Positions 11,801 to 19,326 of a stretch of 64,000 nt of DNA are shown here, one piece after another. Positions within the stretch are counted from its first letter, which is position 1; every line of letters begins with the position of its first letter. The position numbers were made by a program, and so were the translations under genes. The notes beneath the pieces were generated by a model. It had not been told where the DNA came from and made no database searches. It saw nothing but the letters and a program-made list of their open reading frames with translations. Source of the stretch: CAZDWZ01 sp964509425 (GTDB lineage Bacteria; Bdellovibrionota_C; UBA2361; SZUA-149; CAZDWZ01); NCBI GenBank assembly GCA_964509425.1, contig CAZDWZ010000007.1, positions 62,001-126,000 on the forward strand, written 5' to 3'.

Positions 11801-14800
11801 GTGCCTTCAGCGCAGCGGTCTCGAGATGGATGATCTCCTTTTGCGTGAGAAGCCGCGTCGGCTTGTCGTATCCTAATTCGGTCAGCGACCGTTTAAGGTC
11901 TGCCCAATGTTCGCGCACGTTCCGAAGAATCTCGGCGCGAGTTGGGAGATCTGCCCCGTGCGAGAAGTTCCGCCACGAGCTTCCGCGCGTGTAGCGGAAA
12001 ATATTGAAGATCGAACGATCTTCAACAGGAGGAATTCGCGACCGCAGGTAGAGATAGTCCGCAGTCAGCACTTGCCGCTGGACGGTGAGATTTGGATCAG
12101 CATGCAGGTTCGAGCGTCCTGAATCGAGTCGGGCGATTTCCGCCGTGAGCTCTCCGATCCGGGCACGATGCTCCCCAGCTTGCTTCTGATTTCCTGTACG
12201 CTCGGCTTCGACAGCACGTGCTTCGAGTTCGACGATTCGCTGTTGTGCTGCCTGACGCCGAGCTGCGATAGTACCTGCCGGATCCGCTGCCTGCTTATCG
12301 AGCGCATCCACCCGATCGTTGTAGGCCTTGGTCAACTTTGCTTCGGTCAGGTTCGTGCCGCGCGGAAGCTCGAGATTTGACATAGCGCGGAAGGTCTCAA
12401 ATTCTCCGCCGTTTAGATCCATGCAACGTCGAAGCTGACGAACCGCCCGCATAATCTCTCGCATCTGAGTGCGACTGATCCCGCTCGCGCGGTAGCTCGC
12501 GGTGGCATTTGACGCGACTGCGGCAATTTCTTGAGACGAAATAAGGAGCGCACGATCCATGAGCCCCAGCCGGAGGAGCGCTCGCTCGTTGCTTCCGATG
12601 AATGGAATCCACACGTAAGAGAAAAGCGTGTATCGGGGACTCGCATTGAAGAGCGCTTGTCCGGCTTCGCGAAGCGAATTATACGTGGCCGGATCGACTA
12701 CCCCGTGTTTCGCCGCCAATTTTCGTATATGGGCATCGAGAGCTTCGATGGTTCGCGGCATCTTGCTCGGATCTTCTCCGAGGCTGACGTACAGCGCCTT
12801 CGCTCGATCGACCGGCATGTCCGCATAGCGATTTAGGCTTTCGCACCAGCTTTCATGGGCATTGAGCCGCCGCATCAGCTTCTGCGCTTCGGCAATGATC
12901 TTCTGACGAGCCGTATTGTTTGGAGCATCCGCGGTCGCCCTCTCAACGGCGCGCATCCACTCCTTCTCGCCTTTTGGCAGCTCGGTGCGGGACGGATCTT
13001 TTAGAATTTCCTTGGCTCGTGCAAGCTCAGCCTCCGTGCCCTGCGATCGGTAATGCGATTTTCTCCAACTGCCTTCAGTCCGAGCGCCGACGGCAGTTCC
13101 CTCAGCGTTCGCCGCAACGTAGCGCGTCTCAAGGCGCATTCCCTTGAGCCAGCTGTTTGTCTTTGAGCCGTGATAGATCTCGGCCATACCAAGACCGGCA
13201 TTCTTGAAGCCCGCGAGGATATTGCTTCCTGCGATCCTCATACTCGCGACTGGATGAAGTACGAGAAATGTTCCGGCTCTCCAACCCGCCTGAACCGTGA
13301 GGATCGGATGTCGGATCGCCCAGAGCGTGTTCCGAACTCCGGCACCGACGGTCGAATTGAAGATGGCTTCGAGGGTGCGGGAGAACAAACCGTTTCCTTC
13401 GGCACCGAAGATAAACCAGCGCCAACCGGTACGCTCGGGTCCCATGAGAGTCTTTGCGGCATCGTGAATCGCTTGCTGCTCTTTGGCGCGGGCCACGTCG
13501 TCAGCGATCCTATCCGCCTCGGCCATCTTCTCGTTGATCTTTGAATTCCACTCGGCCTTTGTTCTCGGCAACTGTGCGTCCGCGCTCAGTCCCAGGCGGG
13601 CTCGTGCCTGTGCCTGGGCACCGACGGTGCCTTCGGGTGCTGACACCGGCTGAGAAGGAGCATGCGGCCGCGCCGAAGGATCGCCCCCCGGAGTGGGGTT
13701 AACGACTTCGGCACCCCGTTCGGGAACGGTGCGATTTCCCGCACGTTCCGGCGTTCCTGTTCTATCTGGCGTTCCAGTGCGATCAGGAGTTCCGGTTCTA
13801 TCGGGCGTGCCGTTTCGAGTTGACTGACGGGTCGGATCAACGACCGCGTCGGTCACCGTTTCACCGCCCCGGCCCCTGAGCAGCGGATCCCCGGTCGGCG
13901 AATTCATAGCCAGGGCACCATCGAGATCAAATCCGCCGCGCCGGCCTGAACCCCCGCTTCCCGAGCCACTGCCGGAGCCACTGCCGCTACCGCTTCCCGT
14001 GCCGCTCCCGCTGCCGCTTCCTGTCCCACTGGTTGAACCGGTTCCCGAGCCATTTCCGGATCCCGTTCCACCACCGTCGGCCACAGCACCGTCAACCACA
14101 AGGCCGTCAACGATCGGCTCTCCCCCCGTTCGAAGCGAGACGAACATCGTGCCGTCGCCTGGTCCGTCTTCCGCAGCCAGATTGTCCCGAACCGGTTCGC
14201 CGTCGACTTCCCCGGTGCGATTGACCGGTTCGCCATCGACTTCTCCGGTTCGGTTTACAGGCTCCCCGTCAACCTCGCCGTTTCTGGTTTCGTTGGTTCT
14301 CGTTTCTCGAGCGAGGCGTTCTCCTGGTGCTCGCTCACCAGTGGCGGGCTCACCGCCCTCGACCGCTCGCACCTCAACGGGCTCTCCGGTTACACGGGTG
14401 CCTTCGCCCGTGACCGCTTCGCCAGGAGTTTCAACAGCAGCGTTCTGCCGTGCGAGAGCCCTTGCCTCGGCTTTGGCTTGAAGCGCCTTGAGAGGGCCGT
14501 ATCTCGCTCGGTAATAGGTAAGCGCGATGGAGTTCCCCACGATATCAAGGAGCGGCTTTACCATCCGGATACCGATGATAAAGGCGGGTGCCATCAGCGC
14601 GGCATGTTTTGCACGGTTGACTCCGTCGTTCCATCCGTCCACAAAGAGACCTGGGGAGTTTTCAAGCATCACAAGGAAGCCGTCTTTCAACGCGGTGTCG
14701 ACATATTTCATGCCGATACCAGCGACTAACTCGGCAGCCATCATTCCGCCGCCTTCGGTAACTAAGGATACAGCCAAGTTGTGACCGATCTTGGAGATGG

Positions 14801-17800
14801 ATTCCTTGACGACATTTTTCTGTAGCTCCGCGGCGGCGGCTTTACTCCAGCCGCCTGCGAGTGCTTGTCTGAACGTGATATTCTCGGCAGCGCCGGTCCA
14901 CACGTTTTTCACAAGCACGGCTCGGCCGACCAATTGATTGGTTGCAAATCTCGACAGTCCCATCGTGAGGACGATCGCCGCACCTTCCACAAGGGCGTGA
15001 TTCACGTCACCCCGAGATTCGTCGGTCAGCAGTCGATAGAACGGAATATTCGCGACGAATCCCTCGTTGTCGTCAAGGTCGTCTTTGTGCCGGAAGATCT
15101 GATACCCATCTCCGCGAATGCACTTCTTGATGAGGACTGTGGTAACGAGACTGGATGTGGCAACGACCGCGAAAGTTACGTACCAAGCAGCACCGCCGGT
15201 GGCGAGACCGGCGATGGTGACTGCCGCAATTGTTCCGACCATTTGAACGCGTTCGCACGCTTCGTTTCTCAGCTCGGTCGTAAGCTCGACGGCCTTGAGA
15301 CACGATTCATACCGCGACTCATAGGTAAGCCGATCAAATTCACTGCACTGCGAGAATCGCGGGACGAAATATTTCTCGGCATCGCGCACCTCACGTCCCT
15401 CACGTTCGGCGTCAATTTGCTCCTGCGATTCCCAGGCAGCACGCTCGGAGGCATATTGTGGACGCGCGCGGAAAGCCTCGCAGACTCGCTGATGGTGGAG
15501 AGTAAATTCATGTATCCGTCGGTCTAAGTGCTCTGTGTTAACACCACCGAGACCCTGCCACCATCCGCTCTTGGCATGCGCCCTATGGCGTTCCAACCGA
15601 TCGAGCGCCTCCTGTCCGTTTGTTACCAACCCGTCTTGCAGGTTGATCTGGAATTCGGAGAGGTCGTCGCCTGTCAGTTTTCGCTCGGCGTATGCTGCGA
15701 TGGTGAGATTGTTCCCGTTCGGATATCCCGTTTCTCCCATGAACTTGCGGAATTCAGCTTCGAGATCATCGATACTTGCTCGTTGTCCCCCGAATTCTCG
15801 CGTTTGTTCCGCAGTCCTGTAGCGGTTCTGCATCACGGTGCGGACCGTGGCCATATCCTTTCTGCCGAGAACACCGGACATCGCTTCTGCAAGCCGTTGT
15901 CCGTCGTTTAATCCCCCGCTGTTTATGAGTTCGCGGGTGAGCCCGTTTCGGATCCCTCCCATGGGATGCGTGCCAAATCGCCGTTCAAAATCCGCGACGA
16001 GCTCGCAACCTCCATATGCTTCAATCCTTGAGTATTCTTGGGCAACCGTCTGGTTATGGCTGGCCTGCGCGGCACGTGCACGCGTGTTAATTGCCTCAAC
16101 TTCAGCTTGAAACTGTTGATAAGTGATCTCACCTGCTCGGAGCTTGGTCTCGCACTCCTTGATGGCCTTCTGATCGTTTTTGCTCAGTTGATAATGCAGC
16201 ACCGAGCGCGCGAGATTGTAGTTGTGGTTTCCGCCGTCGAGCCCGGTTGCATAGCGAAGGATGTGCGCGTCCGCCAGCACGAGATTGCCCGCGAGCATGG
16301 CTTTCATCGCTTCGCGCGCGGCCGCGTTTCTCGAGCCGGTCAAGCGTTCGTCCAAATAGGCTTCAAGCTCGATCCCGTACTCTTCCTTGAACTTTGCTCT
16401 GAACTCGTTGAGCTTCGTAGCGCTGAATCTGCCATCATCATCGAGGCAATTCTGCCGAATAAGCGGAAGTATCTCGGCGACCGGAGGATGCCCTTGCGCG
16501 AGCATCCGATGCACGTCGGCAGCATCGGCCCTCTGATTGTCACCCGCGTATCGTGAGGTAAGCGACAACGCGTCATCCTTATTCGTAAAGAAGTGTGGGA
16601 TGACATCTCGGAAGGTTCGAGCGTTCCCGATTCCAGACATGTTGGGGATGCATTCTCGTTCAAAAATTGCGTCGAACTCCCTCTGTTCGGCGGGCTCGAG
16701 TGCCTGATATCGGCGAACAAGTTCTTCGAGTTGCTTTTTATCGGCCGACATCGGGGAGAGTCTCGCCGTCCGGAGCCAGCTCGAAGTGTTGTCGCCGAAC
16801 CAATGCCCGTGTCCTCCGGAGAGGATAACCTGTGCTTCGGCTGCGAGCGCCGCAGCCTGGCGATTATCCAAGAGGTGGATCGCCATCCGGCACTCAGCGG
16901 TGGTTCCGCTTTCGATGAAATTCACGCTCATCTCTGAGCGAATGTCTGCGCGGACGTCGAGATTGTATCGATTTCCGTACATCGCCTCGAACGTCATTCG
17001 ACCGTTGATACCGTAACGACGAAGCATCGGCGTGTTCCCGGCTGGCTCGTGTCGAATTTGCCGGAGAGCCGTGCAGACACGTTTTCCATCGCAACCGAGA
17101 TCCGCCCATTGGTCCCCACCCGTGCGGCTGCCCGAGCCCGAAGCATTCCCATGCAGTCCGGCATAGGTCGCATCGACGACACCGGTGTAATGCGAATACT
17201 CAGAGTCAATTTCCCGCCGAAGCTGATCGCGCATCGCAAGGAAACCTGCAAAATCCCTAGGACCGCGATACCCGTCAGGGAGATCGGTGACCATGATGCT
17301 CCAAAGCTGACCATGGAGCTCCAGCGAATCGGTGAGACCGAAGCGCCGCGCGTCATACCGATTCTTCTTCGCGTCGTAGAAGTCCTTCTGATGGTCGTTT
17401 AAGGCGTCTCGGTTGACCGACTCGAGATCCTTCTGCATCAGATACACTTGGTATTCGCCCTGCTTAAGCAGGCGGGTCTCCAGCGTGCTGATGTACGAGG
17501 TGGCGCGATTCTGATTGTAGTAGAGTATGAAGCTTTGAGTATTGGTTCCGAAGAAGCGTGACAGATTCGCTCGTAACGCTGTCTGCATTGCCGCGTCGGA
17601 ATCCCGGATCGCCGCGACTATGGCTGGATTGTTGCCGCCGGAAGTAGTGGTCTCGGCGTTGTTATACGTCCGCGTCCGAGTACCCACGAGATTAGCAACA
17701 AACTCACCTTGAACATCACCGAGGAGTCGTGCGCGTTCACGACCGATGCTTTCGAGATGTCCGGGAGTGATCGTTCCGGAGTTACTAAAGAAATACCTGA

Positions 17801-19013
17801 CGGCTTCACGTTCCGCCGGAAGGGTTGCACTTGGCAATCGAGAAATGAAGAAATCCAGATTGCTCATCGCCGGATCGGAGCCCGCACCGAACTTCGCACG
17901 ATACGCGCCGAGCATCTCGTTTAGCTCGCCTTGCGGTCTTGGTCCAATGATCGTGAGCATTCCCAAAACAGGATCCGGACCCGAAGAGAGAGAGGCCATT
18001 GCCGCGGCATGAAAAGCGGCTCGATCGCTTGAGATGAGACCCCGCAGACGTTCCTGGAAGCTGCCGTTTGCGCCCGGAGCTCCAAATATCGCGTTCAACT
18101 CTGCCTCTGATGCCGGGCAGTTGTAATCCGTCGGAGCAACATGCCGCTCGCATTCCTTTCGGAGGAGCGAGTGATACGTTTCTCCGGAAGCAATCCACTG
18201 TGCAACGGGGACGAGGATCGTCGATCCGCCGAACGTCACTTCCGAGATTCTCGTTTGTACGCTCTTTCCGGTCTCGGCTTGGCTGATTTGGTCCAGCCAA
18301 TAATACTCCCGGTGACCGATCTGGATCGCGCGTTGAGTTTCGTCAAAATTCGCACCACTCCAGAAATCTTCTCTCAATCCGGCGTTCAGTCGGCGGTGTG
18401 ATGCTCTCGCCTGATCGATTGCCCGTTGGACCTCTAAAATTCCTCTATCGCGCTGGCGATCGAGAAGTTGGAGACCATTGGCCCCGAGATCTGCGTGCAG
18501 GGTTCTGAAATTTGTATAGGCGACCTGACTCTCGGCCGATGCCCCTTCGTTAAGTCCCTGCGCGTTCCGCTGGTCGCGGCCCATGGCGTAAGCGCGGGCG
18601 GAGATGAGCTCGAGGCGGCTTCTGTTCTCGCGATTGACGAGCTCTGCGGTGATCGCTGCGTCAAGACCCGGGGTCATGCGAAGTCCGAACTCTCCGGTCG
18701 GATCGGCTAAGCGTGTGATGAACGCTGCTCGAGCTTGTCTTGCTTTTTCGAGCATCTCAGCTCGATTCGCAGGCGTCATTGCCGCGAGGTCGCGGGCATT
18801 CGCCGCAGCGACGTCATTAAGTGCACTTTCCAGGAGCCGCATCTTGTCCGGAGTAAGCTCCTGACCGATGGTCGGAAGAATCAACAGCTGCGCCGGCGGA
18901 AGCTCAACTCGGAGATCCGTGTTCGTAAAGTCCGGCGCGAAGTCGGCGAAGATATCAACAGTTCCTCGGGTGGGGACCGAGGGATTTGCGGGGAGGTTAG
19001 AAGGAGTGGACAT
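2814..19013 (-). CDS. Giant 5,399-residue coiled-coil protein with J-like repeats
   Basis: This is one unbroken frame of 16.2 kb. The ATG at 19013 is preceded by a weak AGGTTTGAG. The region to about residue 1250 is soluble and helical. Hydrophobic segments follow at about 1255-1285 (VQMVGTIAAVTIAGLATGGA) and in the next ~200 residues, suggesting membrane contact. Residues about 1575-1757 are linker-like: three GEVDGEPVNRT units, a long Gly-Ser run and repeats of RTGTPD. The remaining ~3,600 residues are Arg/Glu/Ala/Leu-rich coiled coil. A ~45-residue unit of the form LG-x-x-PDA-x-(M)P-x-T-x-x-E recurs through it, and some units are followed by Trp/Phe-rich segments such as RWRWFTRFISW. A further hydrophobic stretch (FLGAVWVDVPKFLLMMFILT) lies near residue 5190. 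It lacks the HPD triad of true J-domains. I recognise no named family. A structural, secreted or cell-envelope role is inference only. Confidence 0.85.
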   Translation of the reverse strand: MSTPSNLPANPSVPTRGTVDIFADFAPDFTNTDLRVELPPAQLLILPTIGQELTPDKMRLLESALNDVAAANARDLAAMTPANRAEMLEKARQARAAFITRLADPTGEFGLRMTPGLDAAITAELVNRENRSRLELISARAYAMGRDQRNAQGLNEGASAESQVAYTNFRTLHADLGANGLQLLDRQRDRGILEVQRAIDQARASHRRLNAGLREDFWSGANFDETQRAIQIGHREYYWLDQISQAETGKSVQTRISEVTFGGSTILVPVAQWIASGETYHSLLRKECERHVAPTDYNCPASEAELNAIFGAPGANGSFQERLRGLISSDRAAFHAAAMASLSSGPDPVLGMLTIIGPRPQGELNEMLGAYRAKFGAGSDPAMSNLDFFISRLPSATLPAEREAVRYFFSNSGTITPGHLESIGRERARLLGDVQGEFVANLVGTRTRTYNNAETTTSGGNNPAIVAAIRDSDAAMQTALRANLSRFFGTNTQSFILYYNQNRATSYISTLETRLLKQGEYQVYLMQKDLESVNRDALNDHQKDFYDAKKNRYDARRFGLTDSLELHGQLWSIMVTDLPDGYRGPRDFAGFLAMRDQLRREIDSEYSHYTGVVDATYAGLHGNASGSGSRTGGDQWADLGCDGKRVCTALRQIRHEPAGNTPMLRRYGINGRMTFEAMYGNRYNLDVRADIRSEMSVNFIESGTTAECRMAIHLLDNRQAAALAAEAQVILSGGHGHWFGDNTSSWLRTARLSPMSADKKQLEELVRRYQALEPAEQREFDAIFERECIPNMSGIGNARTFRDVIPHFFTNKDDALSLTSRYAGDNQRADAADVHRMLAQGHPPVAEILPLIRQNCLDDDGRFSATKLNEFRAKFKEEYGIELEAYLDERLTGSRNAAAREAMKAMLAGNLVLADAHILRYATGLDGGNHNYNLARSVLHYQLSKNDQKAIKECETKLRAGEITYQQFQAEVEAINTRARAAQASHNQTVAQEYSRIEAYGGCELVADFERRFGTHPMGGIRNGLTRELINSGGLNDGQRLAEAMSGVLGRKDMATVRTVMQNRYRTAEQTREFGGQRASIDDLEAEFRKFMGETGYPNGNNLTIAAYAERKLTGDDLSEFQINLQDGLVTNGQEALDRLERHRAHAKSGWWQGLGGVNTEHLDRRIHEFTLHHQRVCEAFRARPQYASERAAWESQEQIDAEREGREVRDAEKYFVPRFSQCSEFDRLTYESRYESCLKAVELTTELRNEACERVQMVGTIAAVTIAGLATGGAAWYVTFAVVATSSLVTTVLIKKCIRGDGYQIFRHKDDLDDNEGFVANIPFYRLLTDESRGDVNHALVEGAAIVLTMGLSRFATNQLVGRAVLVKNVWTGAAENITFRQALAGGWSKAAAAELQKNVVKESISKIGHNLAVSLVTEGGGMMAAELVAGIGMKYVDTALKDGFLVMLENSPGLFVDGWNDGVNRAKHAALMAPAFIIGIRMVKPLLDIVGNSIALTYYRARYGPLKALQAKAEARALARQNAAVETPGEAVTGEGTRVTGEPVEVRAVEGGEPATGERAPGERLARETRTNETRNGEVDGEPVNRTGEVDGEPVNRTGEVDGEPVRDNLAAEDGPGDGTMFVSLRTGGEPIVDGLVVDGAVADGGGTGSGNGSGTGSTSGTGSGSGSGTGSGSGSGSGSGSGSGGSGRRGGFDLDGALAMNSPTGDPLLRGRGGETVTDAVVDPTRQSTRNGTPDRTGTPDRTGTPDRTGTPERAGNRTVPERGAEVVNPTPGGDPSARPHAPSQPVSAPEGTVGAQAQARARLGLSADAQLPRTKAEWNSKINEKMAEADRIADDVARAKEQQAIHDAAKTLMGPERTGWRWFIFGAEGNGLFSRTLEAIFNSTVGAGVRNTLWAIRHPILTVQAGWRAGTFLVLHPVASMRIAGSNILAGFKNAGLGMAEIYHGSKTNSWLKGMRLETRYVAANAEGTAVGARTEGSWRKSHYRSQGTEAELARAKEILKDPSRTELPKGEKEWMRAVERATADAPNNTARQKIIAEAQKLMRRLNAHESWCESLNRYADMPVDRAKALYVSLGEDPSKMPRTIEALDAHIRKLAAKHGVVDPATYNSLREAGQALFNASPRYTLFSYVWIPFIGSNERALLRLGLMDRALLISSQEIAAVASNATASYRASGISRTQMREIMRAVRQLRRCMDLNGGEFETFRAMSNLELPRGTNLTEAKLTKAYNDRVDALDKQAADPAGTIAARRQAAQQRIVELEARAVEAERTGNQKQAGEHRARIGELTAEIARLDSGRSNLHADPNLTVQRQVLTADYLYLRSRIPPVEDRSIFNIFRYTRGSSWRNFSHGADLPTRAEILRNVREHWADLKRSLTELGYDKPTRLLTQKEIIHLETAALKALKASTDPADVKRAREAEIITSSMHLQLATTHRNIGDIMRRGAIAERVQSWYEARNFLGLKENGKVLTETDVLKASQERINLLVKEQAVLRELVKARNEVAQLERKAATAERDLKLAVAKARVVKLEQRFINDHIEQTTIREIQSARRRLAAAEEQIPPASRTAKDTARIQKLRDQLRVAEERLVEVRREMKHLVELRRQLTEKNAQKPAKGAERAHELQVQSLELAVRTQELKMIRTTVELTTKNMKRMISESLVEQRRIEGHRDTLKDLLSCQDSTGQFRPRVEEGQLHKFTRHADGMQVVENRHVLEAAMTFKERMLFFKRRNAWLREIGLEANATPKEAAERIAKLQTEGKARLTEIEAKGKTDSKYNAEVAKRAKALEAKIRQTLEQQQRVLREIHAELDACKARDVTLEQILAQSKFAKVLGDVQRQLKMLVRARETLANLDNATDEVVRNVLAKNRRLAEALQRERTVELRDRRATDADIAELRKQVEELILRKVALAGEKTTKELQEYIRTLEAKIAEAELHLAGADRTALQALTVQQLRADIDLQIRTMNRLARRLQALDGRYVDDLVLQALKAGRLKPGQRLPGEPTVTEPRTLKAIEAELRALTKGKRYQQLQEARDKAIREAKQRWEVTEPAERLRRVSEIEAQLNALKGRNGRDANKQRNRLQRQLAEAERARDELTADEARYRVEQAGRDAYERALEEMTQQRWRQELAEFARTRRNQLRSEYGYDFDTVGPKEIAELARAEAEARCKAVEDSILEAIDAEIALIRAQYDIHTVDLKNTTRYHVGGRNQGPMSAREVAHEEALILEVRRNLQHYRENFREADFQQFLEEARLRITEESNMLRRRVTDEVTERVNAAHTETVADIEVHHNLRQQLWAERSLREARPEHERWTREGAVEAEVNRVKADTQRLNEWNRHYLIGDECRFEAEAAGKRLYDRLIAERTALRDRLRGTEYDRVEARLRHLTNERIAAESEAVDTRGMDAATADSAKAARRVALEAERADLIRRVQANAEWARAQELTDVYIRTQVRNAVHAELTQWRGLLDSVVANHNKVIAEMTRLRTEYMNRPELELTKLTRHYKNAELREAKLAEKEKIAFLRAKKKTSSSELYRCRKELAEIDRLETLLRTLPADPRVADWTSELSALRARAVVEARITKLTDLIARLTDAAIARQGKRAYYESLEPRARRTYNDECLWRTLHRMDARYIRQRAARIGDFYRSQAGKQLKTERKRLKRQMERLEETADRLLGEADAEGYRSGGLMEYGTCLAGLPRVGAPKMSVESALARLGCTPDAMPKTVKEWQELMRQQLNDCTLKSEALKIQEAAQVMINRVTAAERARWRWFTRFISWAVDIHQFRFFNRDLKWALETYRLSGCSEMLTAELVSGQIHGRLTTTREGMVLLGTDCRILFVIPVPRSFVRFLRPVNFLLRLPNKALRLRLAHEIIMRHANLGNSEISFIRATNTLKVSKHIGRTNALTETEIFNSAAAERQVVRTERTRLLGEVDNAERSLLRMMNERMTSSPEMDAHAETLGINAARFQGGWSNARTRQVLERYIRRASMRARNAINQRIDTWNADILGAEMYLTGLIPESGINSATNPLARPFIFLKECIYQRRLYDPTPQDGATSLKKCQALAKEHIADFHRANAMVGVESHSWAPDGVSFRHIRARALQVRETLRTDAIRARAENRKSIEIQRKASIDQIDGAEQLLLSAFGRRMTVPPGTDAAIRRLGLDPARIRSMDFARLSTQAKALEISEAATRAREAVNRAAAAQDTAAALKGKANRLQMINQAEQTVKDFIAGRVTEVRVVERALRNLQLDSKAFLEQAAQAGRARFLLERPITKQANRLRAVNERSQVEWDASLSYLEQYAGTFLYRWMPGFLHVFKPRRLSLNEFARLDTMMRLHTDLATGHQLLGLKSSTWSRVCFWVAHNGPFADMYLARRARIAMEVVDGQLAACEARHHARLADVQGNIDRLRLSTTDTSTIQDRLTELHRQRKQVETEYKNERRQLTEQKRAIEAYRDFLQDMVGQMKYWSPYRVASNRMGEFLLSEVKLGRDRVEEFRVRDNLRNKLGVQNQRSMSPEALEIYFRELQRLVVSANEQAVARVVARARGGSPCRVTTADMIHVNQMLQGELHLLDRLLATVARENGGRLPPRYEGMRARAVERIQRLQADLMARNQTAIDLAIRGTRTGEAVRLQDVNLAETRARLESDYFILEQVADVYGLQPRGAHGVNRGDLLTACRRLNSVSERDVLRMAAERVTYKDLPELQKQVRREVFEKLVQKRYAELKPGEPFFLRDIDFAELETQLRKFSKEHRVRTLAVEDYLVEFAQRGTRMRSRFAEEMGRDIRGANRERMNSRTIDGPFSEARMEAIRQLEDIRRIFDIPEDVAMPRNLTELRTAYNRAAAKAETVADRIRLEAAMSWCEDWLILRLHFRRLGLDQIRTVEQRVTNITERRMALEMLGMDPDIQSFTALEVQRAYRRALDLRPGQTPEIEVCRDHLMLLLGRRMRTVALKDLGLKDGFRYSENDIHAAFRKKVAQDRTRYAELCRSRDALLELQHARANEKYDRAIRWHERGGWWNPTNWPFISFLKTHHILNLVGDVATIGKQIIPRAVAEAPGRAVGAAAERMTFWKRWGWVRAEYEGSSLAERLKTARVKQEAVISDLHVLRINANGSSALERGIVLRRSRAGASEELLTDPKKLWKHVEKLIAEAEGNPRRIKEILESYHRLAADMKRGMPWRYLIIPPSDTLVGRVLNRYVDFLGAVWVDVPKFLLMMFILTRFKFFRDLFGDWDLFGLGNMREDEFLSGLSKRSRMWGRLRTKNPKLSQEGDDEALGAAEGGWWEDMMRQELEDPAHRAREIRVDGQNIFVEPGDFHAAGPVGVPQEMLARAPEDGGMTPEQIAAMFGNMERDEDEQAMHFKNVESAGDRARRIAKLTIPNFTPPPLGVSPTPISDRINNPGPLTRLMNLKLG
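13744..13812 (-). repeat. Six-residue tandem repeat (RTGTPD) in giant gene
   Basis: The coding sequence holds about four in-frame 18-base units encoding RTGTPD, the last drifting to RTGTPE. They cover about residues 1735-1757 of the giant protein. They form part of a proline, threonine and glycine-rich linker between the N-terminal hydrophobic part and the long coiled coil. Confidence 0.75.
13944..14084 (-). repeat. Gly-Ser low-complexity tract in giant gene
   Basis: The codons read as alternating Gly and Ser with occasional Thr and Asn for about 45 residues (about 1644-1690), ending GGSGRRGG. This is a flexible linker. Such tracts are prone to slippage, so length may vary between strains. 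Confidence 0.8.
14189..14286 (-). repeat. Three 33-base units encoding GEVDGEPVNRT
   Basis: Three near-identical 11-residue units sit at about residues 1576-1608 of the giant protein. Synonymous differences between units show that the repeat is not a very recent duplication and is kept at the protein level. Confidence 0.75.
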
Positions 19014-19326
19014 CTCAAACCTACAGATTAAACCTAAAACACCTAATAAGTTTATGCAGGTTTAAGGGGTAGCCGTTTGGTAATTTGTACTTAATTTAGG
19101 AGTAATCTGTACGAAATCTGTCTTTTTTGGCTTTTTCCTCTAGAACGGACATTCGATCCAGCGATTCTCCGCTCGCTTCTCGTTATTGCGAGGAAATTTG
19201 CAGGCGACTCCTTGCTGGAAAACTGTCAGCCGAGGGAAGTTGTTGGAGATGGGAAGACCCGTCGCACGCTCATCTCATACGGTGAACCGCTATCGAAATT
19301 GGAGCGGATAAACGAGCGGATCAGCA
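19014..19326. other. Leader region of the giant gene
   Basis: This spacer lies between the stop of the TPR gene (19327) and the start of the giant gene. The 130 bases next to the start are AT-rich and contain, on the minus strand, several TATTAG/TAAACT-like boxes. A separate promoter for the giant gene is plausible, but no single site stands out. The rest holds no gene that I can support. Confidence 0.4.
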
